Below are positions 41,430-52,812 of a DNA stretch of 64,000 nucleotides, in pieces. The notes below the pieces were generated by a model, which saw only the letters and a program-made list of their open reading frames with translations, was not told the DNA's origin and made no database searches. Source of the DNA: Macrocystis pyrifera (Eukaryota; Sar; Phaeophyceae; Laminariales; Laminariaceae); assembly GCA_031763025.1 (NCBI GenBank), contig JASSKH010000005.1:9952849-10016848 (forward strand), read 5' to 3'. Each line of letters begins with the position of its first letter. Position 1 is the stretch's first letter. The position numbers were made by a program, and so were the translations under genes.

Positions 41430-42160
41430 CAGAAGAGTTTTGTGGGCATGGGAAGGCGGTTCATTGGGAGTGAGGTGCCCCTGCTGCGATACAGCAGTTG
41501 ACGTGGACACTCGCCACGCGCGTATCTGTCCCAGAGCAGGGGCGCAAGTAAACCAACACCAACCGCTCGTCCACGCGATGTCCCGTACTTTGAAGCGGCT
41601 GGGAATTCCACACCAAGTGGAAAACGTTGAACCGTTCACCGCAGACCGAAATCTGCGGACGGACATTTTCGTCAGGAGAGAAAGTCTACGGGATGCTCCT
41701 AATAGGGAGAAGTCCACCCTGTTAGACGTCACCCATGCTGACCCCCAAGCGCAGATACACCTGTGAGGAGGCAGCGCCGATCACGATGGATCAGCTGCCT
41801 CTACCTCCGAGGCGCGCAAGCACCAACACTACGCTGGTCCGGGACATGTGTTTTTTTGACGAACGGAGTCACAAACTTGCCACTTTAGCAGTGGAAAGCT
41901 TTGGGCGTCTCGGGATAGAGGGTAGTATGCTGGCAGCTAGTGTCGTGGGGGGGAGGGATGGTGGGTCGATGGGAAGGAAAGAATTGGTGAAGGAACGCTT
42001 GCTCCAAATCGTCTCGGTGACTACACAGGTCACCATTTCGAGGAGGGTGCCGCGATCTAGACTCCAGCTTAGGGTTCGTCAGGAATCGAGAAGGAGCAGA
42101 GGGGGGCGAGATGACAGACCCACACCGATGGTGCGGAGATGGAGCTTGGATGCGGCTTAG
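41430..42160 (+). pseudogene. Restriction-like endonuclease domain of the non-LTR element
   Basis: This domain nicks the target DNA. A Cys/His cluster CPCCDTAVDVDTRHARICP (41476-41532) precedes RNLRTDIFVRRESL and STLLDVTHADP (Asp at 41725-41727). SEARKHQHYAGPG and FDERSHKLATLAVESFGRLG follow. The spacing of Asp, Asp, K/Y and the final ESFGRLG helix fits the PD-(D/E)xK fold of REL-type elements. A stop after QIHL at 41763 and a frame change before FDERSHKL break it. A basic tail ends at 42160. Confidence 0.65.
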
Positions 42161-43149
42161 GATTTAGGAATATAAAGTAAAGAATAGATAGTAAGATGTA
42201 GGAGGGAGTAAAGACAACACATAGAGTATCGTAGATAAAAGCATAAAAGGAAGTAGACATAGAAGATAGGCCTTGTGCATAGGTTTCCTTTGTATCCGGG
42301 GATTTCTTCTTTCAGGAATGTTTTGATCGATCAACGGTGAAGCTCATGCTGCGCATTGTCGGATGGCAAGCCTGATAATATTTAGTAACAGTTTCGTGGC
42401 CAAAGAGTTGGATTACGGCATATCTTTGCCCCGTCAGGCCTACCTTTGGCCCGTCTAATCCTCGTCTGAAATATCATTTTGTTCTAGCATTGGGATGTCC
42501 TTGACGGCTGCCCGTCAAGTGGGAAATGTGCCGTCAACCGACATCTATGATCGCTCGTGACGGCAAAAATATATTATGTTTTCGATACCAGCACCCAAAT
42601 TGGATCTCTTCTCCTTTGGCCGAAACGGGAGAGGCCGCAGCCTCCGAGACGTTCGACAACTCACAACGGCAAGAGTGCGGGCAATATGAGCTGGGTTGGC
42701 CGGTTTCATGCCCCGCCGTTGATTGTACGTTGAAGGCTAGGCGTTCCAGAAACGACAGTCGACATTCCGATTCAGGCTATTCTGCGTTTAAAAGCACGAG
42801 TTTTGCGCAAAAAAGTTGATATTCGTTGCAGGCTGGCATGTGGTCGCGAAACGGGCGTCGCGAGTCTCTTCGTCTGCTGTGCACGCCCGGTGACCAGACT
42901 CTGTAAGGCAAACAAGACGGAGTCTTTGGTGTCGACCGAATCGAATAAGCCTACGACGCGGGAGGAGCGGTACGGTGGTGGAGGTACGAACGGTGTCTAC
43001 GATTTGGTTTTTGTACTCGCAGCAGGAAGTGTCACACTATGGGCTATGGAGGAAAAAAAAAGGGCCCATAGGTGTCACATGCATCGTGTTTTGGTTGTAT
43101 TGTGAAGGCATTTTTTCTTACTTAGGTAACCGGCAAGAGAAAAATATTT
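42161..43149. other. No supported gene
   Basis: Possible 3' untranslated tail of the relic to about 42.26 kb, then sequence with no recognised feature. Confidence 0.4.
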
Positions 43150-43283
43150 GAACGAGGTACCACGATGTCGTGTTTCTTTTGCACCTTCACGCAGCTACCT
43201 TCACGGAGCAGCTCGCCCTGCAATATGTTTCGTTGATGACCCTCGAGGATATTATTACGCCTTTCCTCGTCATGCCTGCTGCT
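43150..43283 (+). repeat. Module related to the CTG-rich repeats at 44.04 and 44.69 kb
   Basis: CACGGAGCAGCTCGCCCTGC and AATATGTTTCGTTGATGACCC parallel the end of the 44.04-44.22 kb module. It abuts the minisatellite. Confidence 0.45.
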
Positions 43284-43895
43284 GTAGGGACGGATGAAGT
43301 GCATGTTGATGATTTCCTCCGGCCTCCGTCTACTCCTTTCCGTAGAGATGAATGGAGTGCATGTTGACTACTTCCTCTCGCCGCCGTCTATTGCTGTAGA
43401 GACGAATGGAGTGCATGCCGATGATTTCCTCTCGCCTCCTCCTACTGCTGAAGAGACGAAAGGAGTGCATGTTGATGATTCCCTCCCCCCTCCGCCTAGT
43501 GCTGTAGAGACGAATGGAGTGTATGTTGATGATTTCCTCCCTCCTTCGCCTACTTCCTACTGTAGAGACGAATGTGTGCATGTTGATGTTTTCCTCCCCC
43601 CTCCGCCTACGGCTGTAGAGAGGAATGGGGTGCATGTTGAGGATTCCTCCCGCCTGCGCTTACTGCTGTCGAGACGAATGGAGTGCATGTTGATGATTTC
43701 CTCCCACCCCCGCTTACGCCTGCAGAGATGAACGGGGTTCATGTTGAGGATTTCCTCCCGCCGCCGTCTACTACTGTAGAGACGAACGGAGTGCTTGTTG
43801 ACGATTTCCTCTCGACCTCGCCTGCAGTACAGGTAGAGCTGAAAGGAGTGGATGTCGGTGACTTTTCTCGCGTCCCCGTCTTCAGTACGAGTAGA
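43284..43895 (+). repeat. 54-bp minisatellite, about eleven units
   Basis: Units read approximately GAGACGAATGGAGTGCATG, then TTGATGATTTCCTCCCGCC, then TCCGCCTACTGCTGTA. They are mostly 54 bp, so a plus-strand frame repeats an 18-residue peptide like VETNGVHVDDFLPPPPTA. Two or three units carry indels that shift frame. Whether it is ever translated is unknown. Confidence 0.88.
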
Positions 43896-44039
43896 GTTTA
43901 ATAGAATAAAAGAGAAGGGTTTTCTCCCGCCTCCGCGTACAATAAAATAGGTGATCAGTTAGGACCCCAGGGCGAGGTTTCTCCCACGCCCAACCGTAGA
44001 AGGATGCAGAGCCTGCAATATTGGTTCCCCCCTCCATCA

Positions 44040-44220
44040 CCGTGCTTACCTGCCCCGACTGTTGTGCCGGGGCGGCCCCGGGGGTGCGTGATGCACTGCT
44101 TGCTGCTGCTGCAGCTACGTACCACCGCCGCTGCGCTGTTCTGCTGTTGCTCACCCAGCTCCCCTCATGGAAGGTCAGCCTGCGATATGTTTCGTTGCTG
44201 AACCTCGAAGGTGTGGTTCT
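44040..44220 (+). repeat. CTG-rich repeat module, copy 1
   Basis: CGACTGTTGTGCCGGGGCGG, GGGGTGCGTGATGCACTGC and a CTGCTGCTGCAG run, ending GATATGTTTCGTTGCTG. A second copy is at 44690-44915. Confidence 0.6.
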
Positions 44221-44247
44221 TCAGTTTTATTTTATTTTGTGTTTTTT

Positions 44248-44620
44248 TTTTCAATATCACTTCTACTTTCTAGGTTCTGGACAAGCCGTGGTCACAGGTA
44301 GCGTCCCTTTCCCCCCCGGTTAATGCCTTCATTTTTATCGCGCAAAGGGTTCAGCCTTCCCAACGCTCATCGATTATTCAACGAATTTTGCTTACTCTCG
44401 CTCTCGCGCTTTCGGCCCGTCTAGTTCTCACGAAAAAAAACAAAAAAAACCCGGCAAGTGCTTTCATTTAATCGCACAGAGGGTTCAGCCTTCCCAACGC
44501 TCGTCGATTATTCATTGATTTTTTGCTAACTCATGCTTTCACGCTTTCGGTTCGTCTAGTTTATACGCGAGAAAAAGTCCTTACGAGCACGACCGCGTAC
44601 TCGGTGAGCCTCGGACACAA
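44248..44620 (-). mobile_element. SINE copy 2, diverged, with internal duplication
   Basis: The body is recognisable from GGACAAGCCGTGGTCACAGG through GAGAAAAAGTCCTTACGAGC and ACTCGGTGAGCC. The block GGGTTCAGCCTTCCCAACGCTC occurs twice, near 44.35 and 44.48 kb, so this copy carries an internal tandem duplication of about 120 bp. Confidence 0.7.
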
Positions 44621-44689
44621 AACTTGACTTTAGTACGGACGAGATTCACCCACTACAAAGTAACTCCGTCGGGGAAGCTAATTTTCTCT

Positions 44690-44915
44690 TCTCTCGTCGT
44701 GCCCCACCCTGCTCCCCTGCCTCGACTGCTGTGTCGAGAGCGGCCTTGGGCGTGCGTGATGTGCTACTGTTGTTGCTGTTACTGCCGCTACTCTGCTGCT
44801 GCTGCTCTGCTGCTGCTGCTACGTGCAGCTGCTGCGTTGTCCAGCTGTTGCTGCTGCTCACGCAGTCCGTCTCACGGAGTAGGTCGGCTTGAGATATAGT
44901 ATAATGCCCTTCCTG
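44690..44915 (+). repeat. CTG-rich repeat module, copy 2
   Basis: CGACTGCTGTGTCGAGAGCG, GCGTGCGTGATGTGCTACTG and long GCTGCTGCTG runs, then ACGGAGTAGGTCGGCTTGAGA. Same family as 44040-44220. Confidence 0.6.
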
Positions 44916-45260
44916 CTCGTGCACCACCATAGCACTAGCCCACTCTGATGAGCCGTTAATGCAGAAATATGGGCAAATCGTGGAAACCCCGATTCCACAA
45001 GAAAAACATGAGTCGAAGATGCGGCTCCTCAAAACCCACCCCCACACCTCTGAACGGCAAGGTAACGAAGTCGGCCGGTACGAAAAAAAAGAGAAAAGAA
45101 AACGAAGGCCTGATCTTAAGGGATTGCAATAAATCGTCAACGAAAGCCATCACCATGCCACTCGCAACGGGGGGGGGGGCGAGAAAGTGTCTACGCAAAA
45201 GCGTACACGAAAAACGAGGCAGTCCCATTCCCCAGGAGGTGTTTTCGATTTTATCTAGAT

Positions 45261-45287
45261 CGCCCCCAGCTCCCGAGCTGGGGGGCG
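45261..45287. repeat. Short GC-rich hairpin
   Basis: CGCCCCCAGCT and AGCTGGGGGGCG flank a CCCG loop. Pairing is complete except for one extra G. No T-run follows on either strand, so a terminator role is not supported. Confidence 0.55.
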
Positions 45288-45609
45288 GGCGGTAGGACGA
45301 GAATAAAAAAATAACACGGAATACGCCAAGAACCACCTAAATCCAGCCCACAACTCCGTAAACGTGTCCTATGCCACAAAAGAGTGACCCGATTACCCAG
45401 ACCAGCCCCGGCACTGAGTGGGGGGGGGTAGGCAGGACAACATACGCAAAAAACTGTCCCCAAATCAGCCCAAGGAAAACAAGCCAGGAACATACCGAGC
45501 AGAAAAAACCCAGACCCGAAACTCGGAAAACGTCAAAAAAATAGAAAACCAGCCCCAAAGTCCAGGAAAACTACAAAAAAAAAAATCGAGTGCAGCCGAG
45601 AAGCGAAAA

Positions 45610-46160
45610 CTAGCTAGCCACGACGGCGCCTCGAGATTCTTCAGCGTTACCCTGGACCCCCCGTGCAAACGCGTGAGCCAAGTGTATTTGCAGATGCCAA
45701 GAGCCTCGTACCGCTCTCGTCGAAGTCGTGTAGCGCGCCGGAGAAATAGGAAGCTTGATCGGTCCCGGGTCGTCTAAAAATCGAACCAAATACACCCCAT
45801 CCGTTGGTGTAGTTGCGCTTAATTTCCCGAGCCACCACAGATCGTCGTCGTCCTTGAACCTAACGTGGGCCCTGTTAGGAATCACGGTGTTGCAGTATCG
45901 GCGAAGCTAATTGGCGTGCGATACGCAGCCATAGCCGGGTGCCAGAAACCGCTCGCCTGTACTCCGAGAAAGCTCCCGTTGTGCCGATTCTCATGTGGCG
46001 GTACAGGCGGTTGGTTTGGTGGTGCTGCTTCGGGGTGCCCGCCCAGTAGCGCAAAATTTTGTGGCGAGAAAGCTGACGGTCCATTTCCTGTTCCCAGTAT
46101 TGTCGGGATAGTCCTGTCCAGCACGTCTCGTACATCACACCGAGATGACGCCACCTCGAC
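45610..46160 (-). pseudogene. Gypsy polyprotein C-terminal (Tudor/SH3-like) relic
   Basis: The frame reads PNRAHVRFKDDDDLWWLGKL, GVYLVRFLDDPGPIKLPISP and YTTSTRAVRGSWHLQIH. The aromatic and acidic pattern resembles the small beta-barrel tail seen after integrase in some Ty3/gypsy elements. That assignment is from memory of the family and is only moderate. Upstream frames (RTIPTILGTGNGPSA) are in other phases. A gypsy-family LTR relic lies just upstream at 46208-46431. Confidence 0.5.
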
Positions 46161-46207
46161 CTCGAACCGATTGGAGTCCGGTAATCTTTTCCACTTCGAG
46201 TCGTTGA

Positions 46208-46431
46208 AGTAAGTCGGTACTCGTTGGTACTCACGTGTGTTGTTTGAATAGAAATGGAAGAAGAGCAGCTTTATTCCTTTCGTGCACGCGGAGACTGGGA
46301 CCCAAGCTCGAGCCCCGCTGGGGGAACCCCTGGTTTTCCATCTAAGATACGCCCCCCAAGTACTACAAATACGATCCCAATACCTGAACCATTACCGGAC
46401 TTTCAGCCCCATTCAAAGCAGTACCATTACA
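46208..46431 (-). repeat. Partial LTR of the gypsy A/B family
   Basis: AAGTCGGTACTCGTTGGTAC, AAGATACGCCCCCCAAGTAC and CAGTACCATTACA align with 16582-16799, same orientation. The first 50 bp of the LTR are missing at the left end. Confidence 0.8.
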
Positions 46432-46677
46432 TTGACCTCATATAGGGGAATTCAGAATCAAACATCGGTTCAACTTGGAAGGACGTCTGAACGACTTTGT
46501 TTGGTAGCGTCTCTCAAGGGCGTCACAAAAATATTTACCAGGTACCAGGTGGTAGGGACCGAAGAAATAAGAATTATTGGCGAAGTTACGACTACTTGGT
46601 TCGGCAAAAAAAATAAAAATAAATAAGTGCATTTACTATGTGGGATATGTGGTTCAAACCAAAAAAGTAACACATGT

Positions 46678-46782
46678 TTAACCCTTGTAGGACCCCAGTC
46701 CCGTTTTGGGGACAAACTACTTATATTTTCAGTCATTAGTTCCCCCATTTATATGAGAGTGCGGTGCTAAAAGGGTTATTAA
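46678..46782. mobile_element. TTAA-flanked MITE, copy 1
   Basis: TTAACCCTTGTAGGACCCCA opens at 46678, and TGCTAAAAGGGTTATTAA closes at 46782. The ends are inverted repeats with TTAA at or near both edges, suggesting a piggyBac-type MITE. Related copies are at 54936-55026 and 57776-57865. Confidence 0.65.
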
Positions 46783-47548
46783 TGGTGATTTTTTCGTGGT
46801 GGTACCATGGCCTCCGGGAATGGAGATATGCCACCAAAAAAATAGGCCTGATACGTAGCTTTCCGAACCTGTTCGTTCGTAGTTTTTGTGGACACGCTGT
46901 AGTGTCATTATTGGAAGGGCTACGTTAGCGTACTGGAAGGGGCTCTTAGGCTCGGACAGGTATCAGGCGAGGTCTATCAAGAGGAACTCAAACAGCTCAC
47001 GGGAAAAGACACATAATATTATTTAATAAAACAGCAGTAGTAGCTCCATACAACAAGTACCTCGGTTCGAGGACCTCGTGATTTATAGTAGTGATCCTTC
47101 CACCACATCATATCTTCAGGCCACACAGAACTGGAACCCCGCCGACCAACCGAACGGATCTACTCCGCCTGTCATCAATCAATGCCATCAACCTTTTGTG
47201 ACTACTCAGTCTACGATGAATCTGTGTCGAACCGAATCACAACCAATTGTTATGGTATCCCCTCTCCCCAGCTGCGGCATCACGATTTGTAGCAAGCGTC
47301 CCCTTATCCTGTAAAATAGCTGGCAAGCGTTGTCGTCTGCCTGACTGATGAATGCCTCGCACCTTCGTTCATAAGACAACCGGCGAGGCAAGCAGCAACA
47401 AATACAAGTATCTAATACAAGAGTCTATAGCTTTCAACATCGTCAAGCACCTTGTGTGAGTGACGAGAGCAGAGCCAGAGGCATATCTGCTGGCAGACAA
47501 TTTCACTAACTGTTGTCAATGCTGTCGGTCCCTACAGTAGGTCCATAC
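46783..47548. other. No supported gene
   Basis: No recognised frame or repeat until the LINE copy starts. Confidence 0.35.
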
Positions 47549-47563
47549 TAACGCATTCTTCGC

Positions 47564-48780
47564 TGCTGCGTTGCACGTCGTACTAGTACGCTTCAGCAAT
47601 GACGAAGCCATCGTAAGGGATTTGGGCCAACTCAGTGATGCTGGAGTAGTCGGAACGGAGGAGCAGGAGCCGTTGGCGTGCGTGCGAAGCGCTGTATGGG
47701 GCATGTTGTACGCCGATGACGCAGGAATTGTCTCGAAGTCGGCTGAAGGGCTCGCGAAAATGATGACAGTCATCGTGACTATCTTCCAAGAAGCAGGCCG
47801 CACAGTGTCGGAAAAGAAGACAGAGACAATGCTTCTACAAACACCAGACCAGAAAAACCTCGCACCACCGCTCGTCATCGAAGCAGCAGGCCAGAGGTAT
47901 AAGCAGACGGCCCAGTTCTTATACCTAGGCGGCAATATCCACGAAAACGCTGACCTCTCGCTCGAAATCGACCGACGGATCCGTCTCATGCGAGCATTCC
48001 TCGAACGGTTCGGCCCGGAGCTGTATGATAGGATGACCGCCCCCCTTAGCCTGAAAGTCCGAATGCTGAAGGCCGAGGTGACTGAGACCCTGCTGTATGG
48101 GTGTGTGACGTGGACCCTCAGAGCGGACTTTGCCAGGCTTCGAACGGCTCACCACCAAGTCCTGCGGCGAGCCATTGGCTTCCAGCGCCGACTTCGAACT
48201 GACCATACACCCTCTCGTACGCGAAGGCCCTCAAGATGACACGTTGCGAGGGCATCGAAACGACATCTGCAAACGGCGGTTCTTCTTCGCCGGAGGGATG
48301 GCACGGCAAAGCAAGGATCGATTACTCAGTCGGGTAATGTTCGGGACGGTGGCTGGTGGGGAGAACTCGAGACTCGGCGGGCAGTTTAAGACTTGGCATA
48401 GACGCATAGTCGAAGACCTTAGGGAGTTCCGAGCCACCGAAGGGTCAACGGAACTTGCTCCCTTGGTGTTTGGAGTTGCGACCGCGCTGTGGTCCACTGC
48501 TGAAAAAAAGGCGGAGGAGTGGTACCGGGGGATCTTCGAAGCAGCGAAACGCTCCATGGTGAGGTGGCACGAGGCTGAGGCTGAGCTGAGTAGGCAGCGC
48601 CGCGCATCCGCCGTGGGTGGTGTCCAAGGGAATAGGAGGAGGGGGGACAACAAGAAGAGTGGCGGAAAACCCGACCAAGGAAATGCGGAGAGGAAGGGGA
48701 ACAGGAGTAGAAGGGAAACTGCAATAGACGAAAGTAGGAAGGAGATGGCAGACAGGGTAGCAAGGCACCAGACCGACTAG
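47564..48780 (+). pseudogene. LINE reverse transcriptase C-terminal half
   Basis: Carries the RT active site [20 protein letters not shown], then [40 protein letters not shown] and LLYGCVTWTLRADFARLRTA. A one-base deletion near 48205 shifts frame. The C-terminus continues as RFFFAGGMARQSKDRLLSRV and ends near 48780. It lacks the 5-bp duplication that breaks the same region of the longer LINE at 60666-60675. Confidence 0.88.
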
Positions 48781-49482
48781 GAAGTAGAACATGCCTATAC
48801 TACTCGTGCCACCAACTGGTGCAGCTGGTTCGAGCGTGGTCTCTTTCTTTGTCTTTCTTTTGTTTTTTTTGGCGTTTTTTTCTTGTTTTTAATTTATTTT
48901 AATTTCCTCATTTTTGCGCTGACCTTAAGTGATTTTCATTTTATTTCTTTCTCTTCCTTTCTCCGATTGATAAGCCTTATTGAAGGAGTCGTGTGGAGTG
49001 GGTGGATGACAAGCCTGCTTTGCTTGTTTCGTATTGTCTGACGCCGAGGGGCCGGGCATAGTTGACGAACGCTGGACAGAGGCGGCAGACAGGGTAGCAA
49101 GGTACCAGGCGGACTAGCAGGGAGACCCTGGCTGTGCTACTCGTACCATAAACTGCTGCCGCTACCTGGAGGATGCTTTGTGCTTTGTTTGGTTTGCCTG
49201 TTATTTTCCCTTGGTTCATAGTCTTACTCTGTTGACGACGACTAGTGGTGTTTTTCTTCTTTTTCCTTATTTCTCCAGCTCGTTCTTTTCAAGTGTCTGC
49301 CAGATCCCCTGCGGGGGGGGGCACGATGATTTGTTTAAATATTTTTTTAGTTTCTTTTTCTCTTTCGAATTGTCTTCTTTGTTTTTTTTTTTCCTTGTTT
49401 CGTTTCGTTTCTCTATGTCATGGAATGTGTATGTCGTGCCTGTCGTATGCAGTATGATGACATGGCATTGCGTTGCAATGCA

Positions 49483-49779
49483 TTTTTTTTTTTTTTTCCA
49501 TCACTTTTACCGTCGACGATCTTTTGGACAAGCCGTGGTCACAGGTGTCGTCCCTTCTCCCCCCCGGTGCGTGCCTTCAGTTTTTATCGCGCATAGGGTT
49601 CAGCATTCCCACTGCTCGTCGATTTTCATCGAATGTAGCTAACTCACGCTCTCGCGCTTTCCGCTCATCAGTTTTTTATGCAAGAAAAAGTCCCTACGAG
49701 CATGCACTCGGTGAGATTTGAACCGACGAAATTGATTTTGATAGGCACGCGGACCACCTACCAAGCCACCGGGGACGCC
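49483..49779 (-). mobile_element. SINE copy 3
   Basis: T-run at the left end, GGACAAGCCGTGGTCACAGG body, tRNA-like end ACCACCTACCAAGCCACCGG at the right. About 30 bp of body (CCAGCCCACTCGTAGG) are deleted. Right flank GGCATTGC repeats LINE sequence found on the left, consistent with target duplication in the LINE 3' region. Confidence 0.88.
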
Positions 49780-49960
49780 GGCATTGCACACGTGGCAACG
49801 TAATATCTCTGTGGCGTATGTTTGTGACCACATAATTTGCATCTCTCTAGGATTGAAGAATCGGCACGGACACTGGTTTGGGTGTCGACTGGTATATAGA
49901 AAGAACGGTTTAATGTGAAGAAGACAACAACAACCGTATTCATTGTGGAGATTTACATTT

Positions 49961-50283
49961 GTTTTTTTTTTATCCATCACTTTTACTTTCCAGCCCACTC
50001 GTAGGAGGTTTTACCCTCGACGATCTTCTGGACAAGCCGTGGTCACAGGTGTCATCCCTTCTCCCCCCGGGTACGTGCCTTTATTTTTTGTCGCGCATAG
50101 GGTTCAGCATTCCCACTGCTCGTCGATTTTCATCGAATGTAGCCAACTCACGCTTTCGCGCTTTCCGCTTATCAATTTTTTATGCAAGAAAAAGTCCCTA
50201 TGAGCATGCACTCGGTGAGACTTGAACCCACGAAATTGATCTTGACAGGCACGCGGACCACCTACCAAGCCACCGGGGACGCC
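49961..50283 (-). mobile_element. SINE copy 4
   Basis: Near full-length: poly-T, body, and tRNA-related end finishing GGGGACGCC. It lies 20 bp from the (CAA)n tail of the preceding LINE copy. Confidence 0.92.
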
Positions 50284-51613
50284 AGCAGATTACATGAATA
50301 CGAACTAACTGGTACTGGTATGAAGTACCATTGTCTGTATATTAGTTTTTACTACAGCTTTTAATGTTGGTGTGAGCTAGAACCCGAGGGTGTTCGGCCC
50401 TCGTATTCCCCCCTCCCTCTGCTCATGGCACCCGACCCCGACACTGTTGTTCCAGTTGGAACCGTGCTTGACGCTCGTACCCGCTCGCATACAAGACGCG
50501 CTGCTGCGATTTTGCAGTCACACAACAGGCACCCTCGGGCGCCTGCCTGGCGCCAAAATCGTCTCACAACGAGCATTCCGCCCACACTGATGCACGACAA
50601 ACTGTTTCTTCTCCATCCGCGCGAGATGTACGGCGTGCTCGACGCGCAGCTCGCGTGTCGGCACAAGCCACGCCCGCTATTAATCGTGGAAGAAAACTCG
50701 AGGAAGTGGTGTGGCTCGCGAAGCCAGGAGCGACACAAGGTGAGCTGAGAGCGAAACAGAAACCGAAAGAAAAAAAAAAATAACTGTTACACTACCCACT
50801 GCGAAGGCACGGGTGCTCCGAGAATGAACACAAACGGGGGGGTAACGCAACGGAAGACGCGCTGGCACGACGGAGCTGCAAAGAGTCACTATTAATATGC
50901 TTCGTTTGTTTCGTCACGACGGGAGCGCCAAGAGTATTTACTCTGGCGCCCCCTCCCCGTTTCCAGACCGTCGTCGCGGAACTGCCTGCTCGGCACGAAA
51001 TTATCTTGCCGTACCAAACCTGAGACCACCTCGACGCGGGGCGGTGCAGACGAAACGCCGAGTGTCCATGGTGCTGTAAAGACTGCTGTGAACATAGAAA
51101 ACAACAGAGTACACACAACAACTAACTGGAAGCACATCGCACACCTCAAAGGAGAAAAAGTGAAACCAGCGTACGCATGTATGCATGTATATACGTACTT
51201 TTACGTACGACGTACGAGGATAGAGTTTATACGTTAATACAGAAGAATTTCAACCGAGGGAGGGCAGACGCATATGGAGAGAAAACACACAGTGTACGTA
51301 TGGCCTCTCTGATTGGTTTAAAGTTGGCCAAAATCAGTTCAAAGCTAGACAGAGTAGAAAAAATCAGGTGTACCTTGGCCTTTTCGTGCCAAAATCAGTT
51401 ACAATGTCAGCTTGGCCAATAGCAGGGCTCCTGGTGAGTGTTTTTGACTTGATTTCAGTATGTAACTGTTTTTGGCACGAAAGTGGCCAGGTATACATGA
51501 TTTTGGCAAAAACCCAATAGTAAATACTTGGTAGAACATACGGTACACACAAGTAAAAACGACCAATTTTAGATGGTAGAAGTAGGTAAATATATAGGTT
51601 TTTATGCATACCA
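50284..51613. other. No supported gene; one dispersed repeat
   Basis: 50430-50580 is related to 35340-35560. The rest shows short frames without recognised domains. Confidence 0.4.
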
Positions 51614-51947
51614 TTTTTTTTTTTTTTTTTTTTTTTATCCATCACTTTTACTTCCCAGCCCACTCGTAGGAGGTTTTACCCTCGACGATCTTCTGGACAA
51701 GCCGTGGTCACAGGTGTCGTCCCTTCTCCCCCCCGGTACGTGCCTTTATTTTTGTCGCGCATAGGGTTCAGCATTCCCACTGCTCGTCGATTTTCATCGA
51801 ATGTAGCCAACTCACGCTTTCGCGCTTTCCGCTTATCAATTTTTTATGCAAGAAAAAGTCCCTATGAGCATGCACTCGGTGGGACTTGAACCCACGAAAT
51901 TGATCTTGACAGGCACGCGGACCACCTACCAAGCCACCGGGGACGCT
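51614..51947 (-). mobile_element. SINE copy 5
   Basis: Full-length copy with a long poly-T end and the tRNA-like segment on the right. Confidence 0.92.
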
Positions 51948-52020
51948 AGATCCTATTAACTATAGACCCCCGTGATAACAATATTTGGGCCTTTTCACTA
52001 TGCCCCCCGTAAAAATAGTA
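51948..52020. repeat. Decayed ends of the TA-flanked MITE family
   Basis: GGATCCTATTAACTATAGACCCCCGTGATA-like sequence, with a second CACTATGCCCCCCGTAA, resembles one terminus of the MITE at 52815-52922. No complete element remains. Confidence 0.45.
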
Positions 52021-52812
52021 GAAGATATGTAGAAGTACAAAGGGCGCAACGACAACCACAGCTCAACACAAAACGTATACGAATAATGCCGCACAATGCT
52101 ATTCGGAAGAACTTGTATACGTACTCACGAATCCAACCGTCGCCGCGCCACACACGAAAAAAAAAAAAAAAAGCCACTCGTCCTTCCTGCCGAGCGCCTC
52201 CTGTGAGATTCCGCTTGACCATGCCAATCCGTGCGAACCGTCCAAAGTCGACGAGAGCATCGACAGTGAAAAAAAAAAAAAAATGAAGAAAAAAAAAATC
52301 GAAATGCCGAACTTTTTTCGGTTCGATAAAATATATATATATATATCGAACGATATATCGAAAGTTTCGGTACGATATCAAACACTAGTACCTGCATGGT
52401 ACATCAGTTGTTGTTGTGGTTGTTGTTGTTGTTGTTGTTGTTGTTTTTTCTTCACTGTAAACCGTTCTTTCTACCGGCGACATCCAGCACAAAACCAGTG
52501 TCCGTGCCGATTCTTCAATCCTAGAGAGATACAAGTTATGTGGTCACAAAGCTACGCCACAGAGATACTACGTTGCCACATACGCAATGCAATGCCATGT
52601 CATCATACTGCGTACGACAGGCACGACATACACATCCCATGACCTAGAGAAACGAAACGAAACAAAGAGAAAAAACACAAAAACAAAGACAATTCGAAAG
52701 AGCAAAAGAAACAAGAAAAAAGAAACAAATATATACCTGGTGTATGTATATATATAGCAACAAACCACCGTACCCCCCCCGCAGGGGATCTGGCAGACAC
52801 TTGAAAAGGAGC

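Larger units (their letters stand above)
38601..42160 (+). mobile_element. Non-LTR retrotransposon relic with restriction-like endonuclease
   Basis: Plus-strand frames give RT followed by a cysteine-rich motif and a PD-(D/E)xK-like nuclease, the order of R2/CRE/NeSL-type elements. The 5' limit is uncertain. A HCPVADCGARH phrase near 38850 could be a degraded N-terminal zinc finger. Frameshifts and stops throughout show it is dead. Confidence 0.7.
47549..49940 (+). mobile_element. 5'-truncated LINE copy with a SINE inserted
   Basis: It starts abruptly inside RT (CTTCGCTGCTGCGTTGCACG, equal to 60403 onward). It continues through the C-terminus and a long T-rich 3' region, and ends in a GAAGACAACAACAACC tail near 49935. 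SINE copy 3 (49483-49779) interrupts the 3' region. 5' truncation is typical of LINE retrotransposition. Confidence 0.88.

Noticed and set aside
45261..45287. GC-rich hairpin as a transcription terminator
   Set aside because: No T-run follows and the genome is eukaryotic; reported only as a hairpin.
51870..51947. tRNA-like sequence with A and B boxes, possible tRNA gene
   Set aside because: It recurs at the head of every SINE copy with the same body attached, so it is the SINE promoter, not a free tRNA gene.
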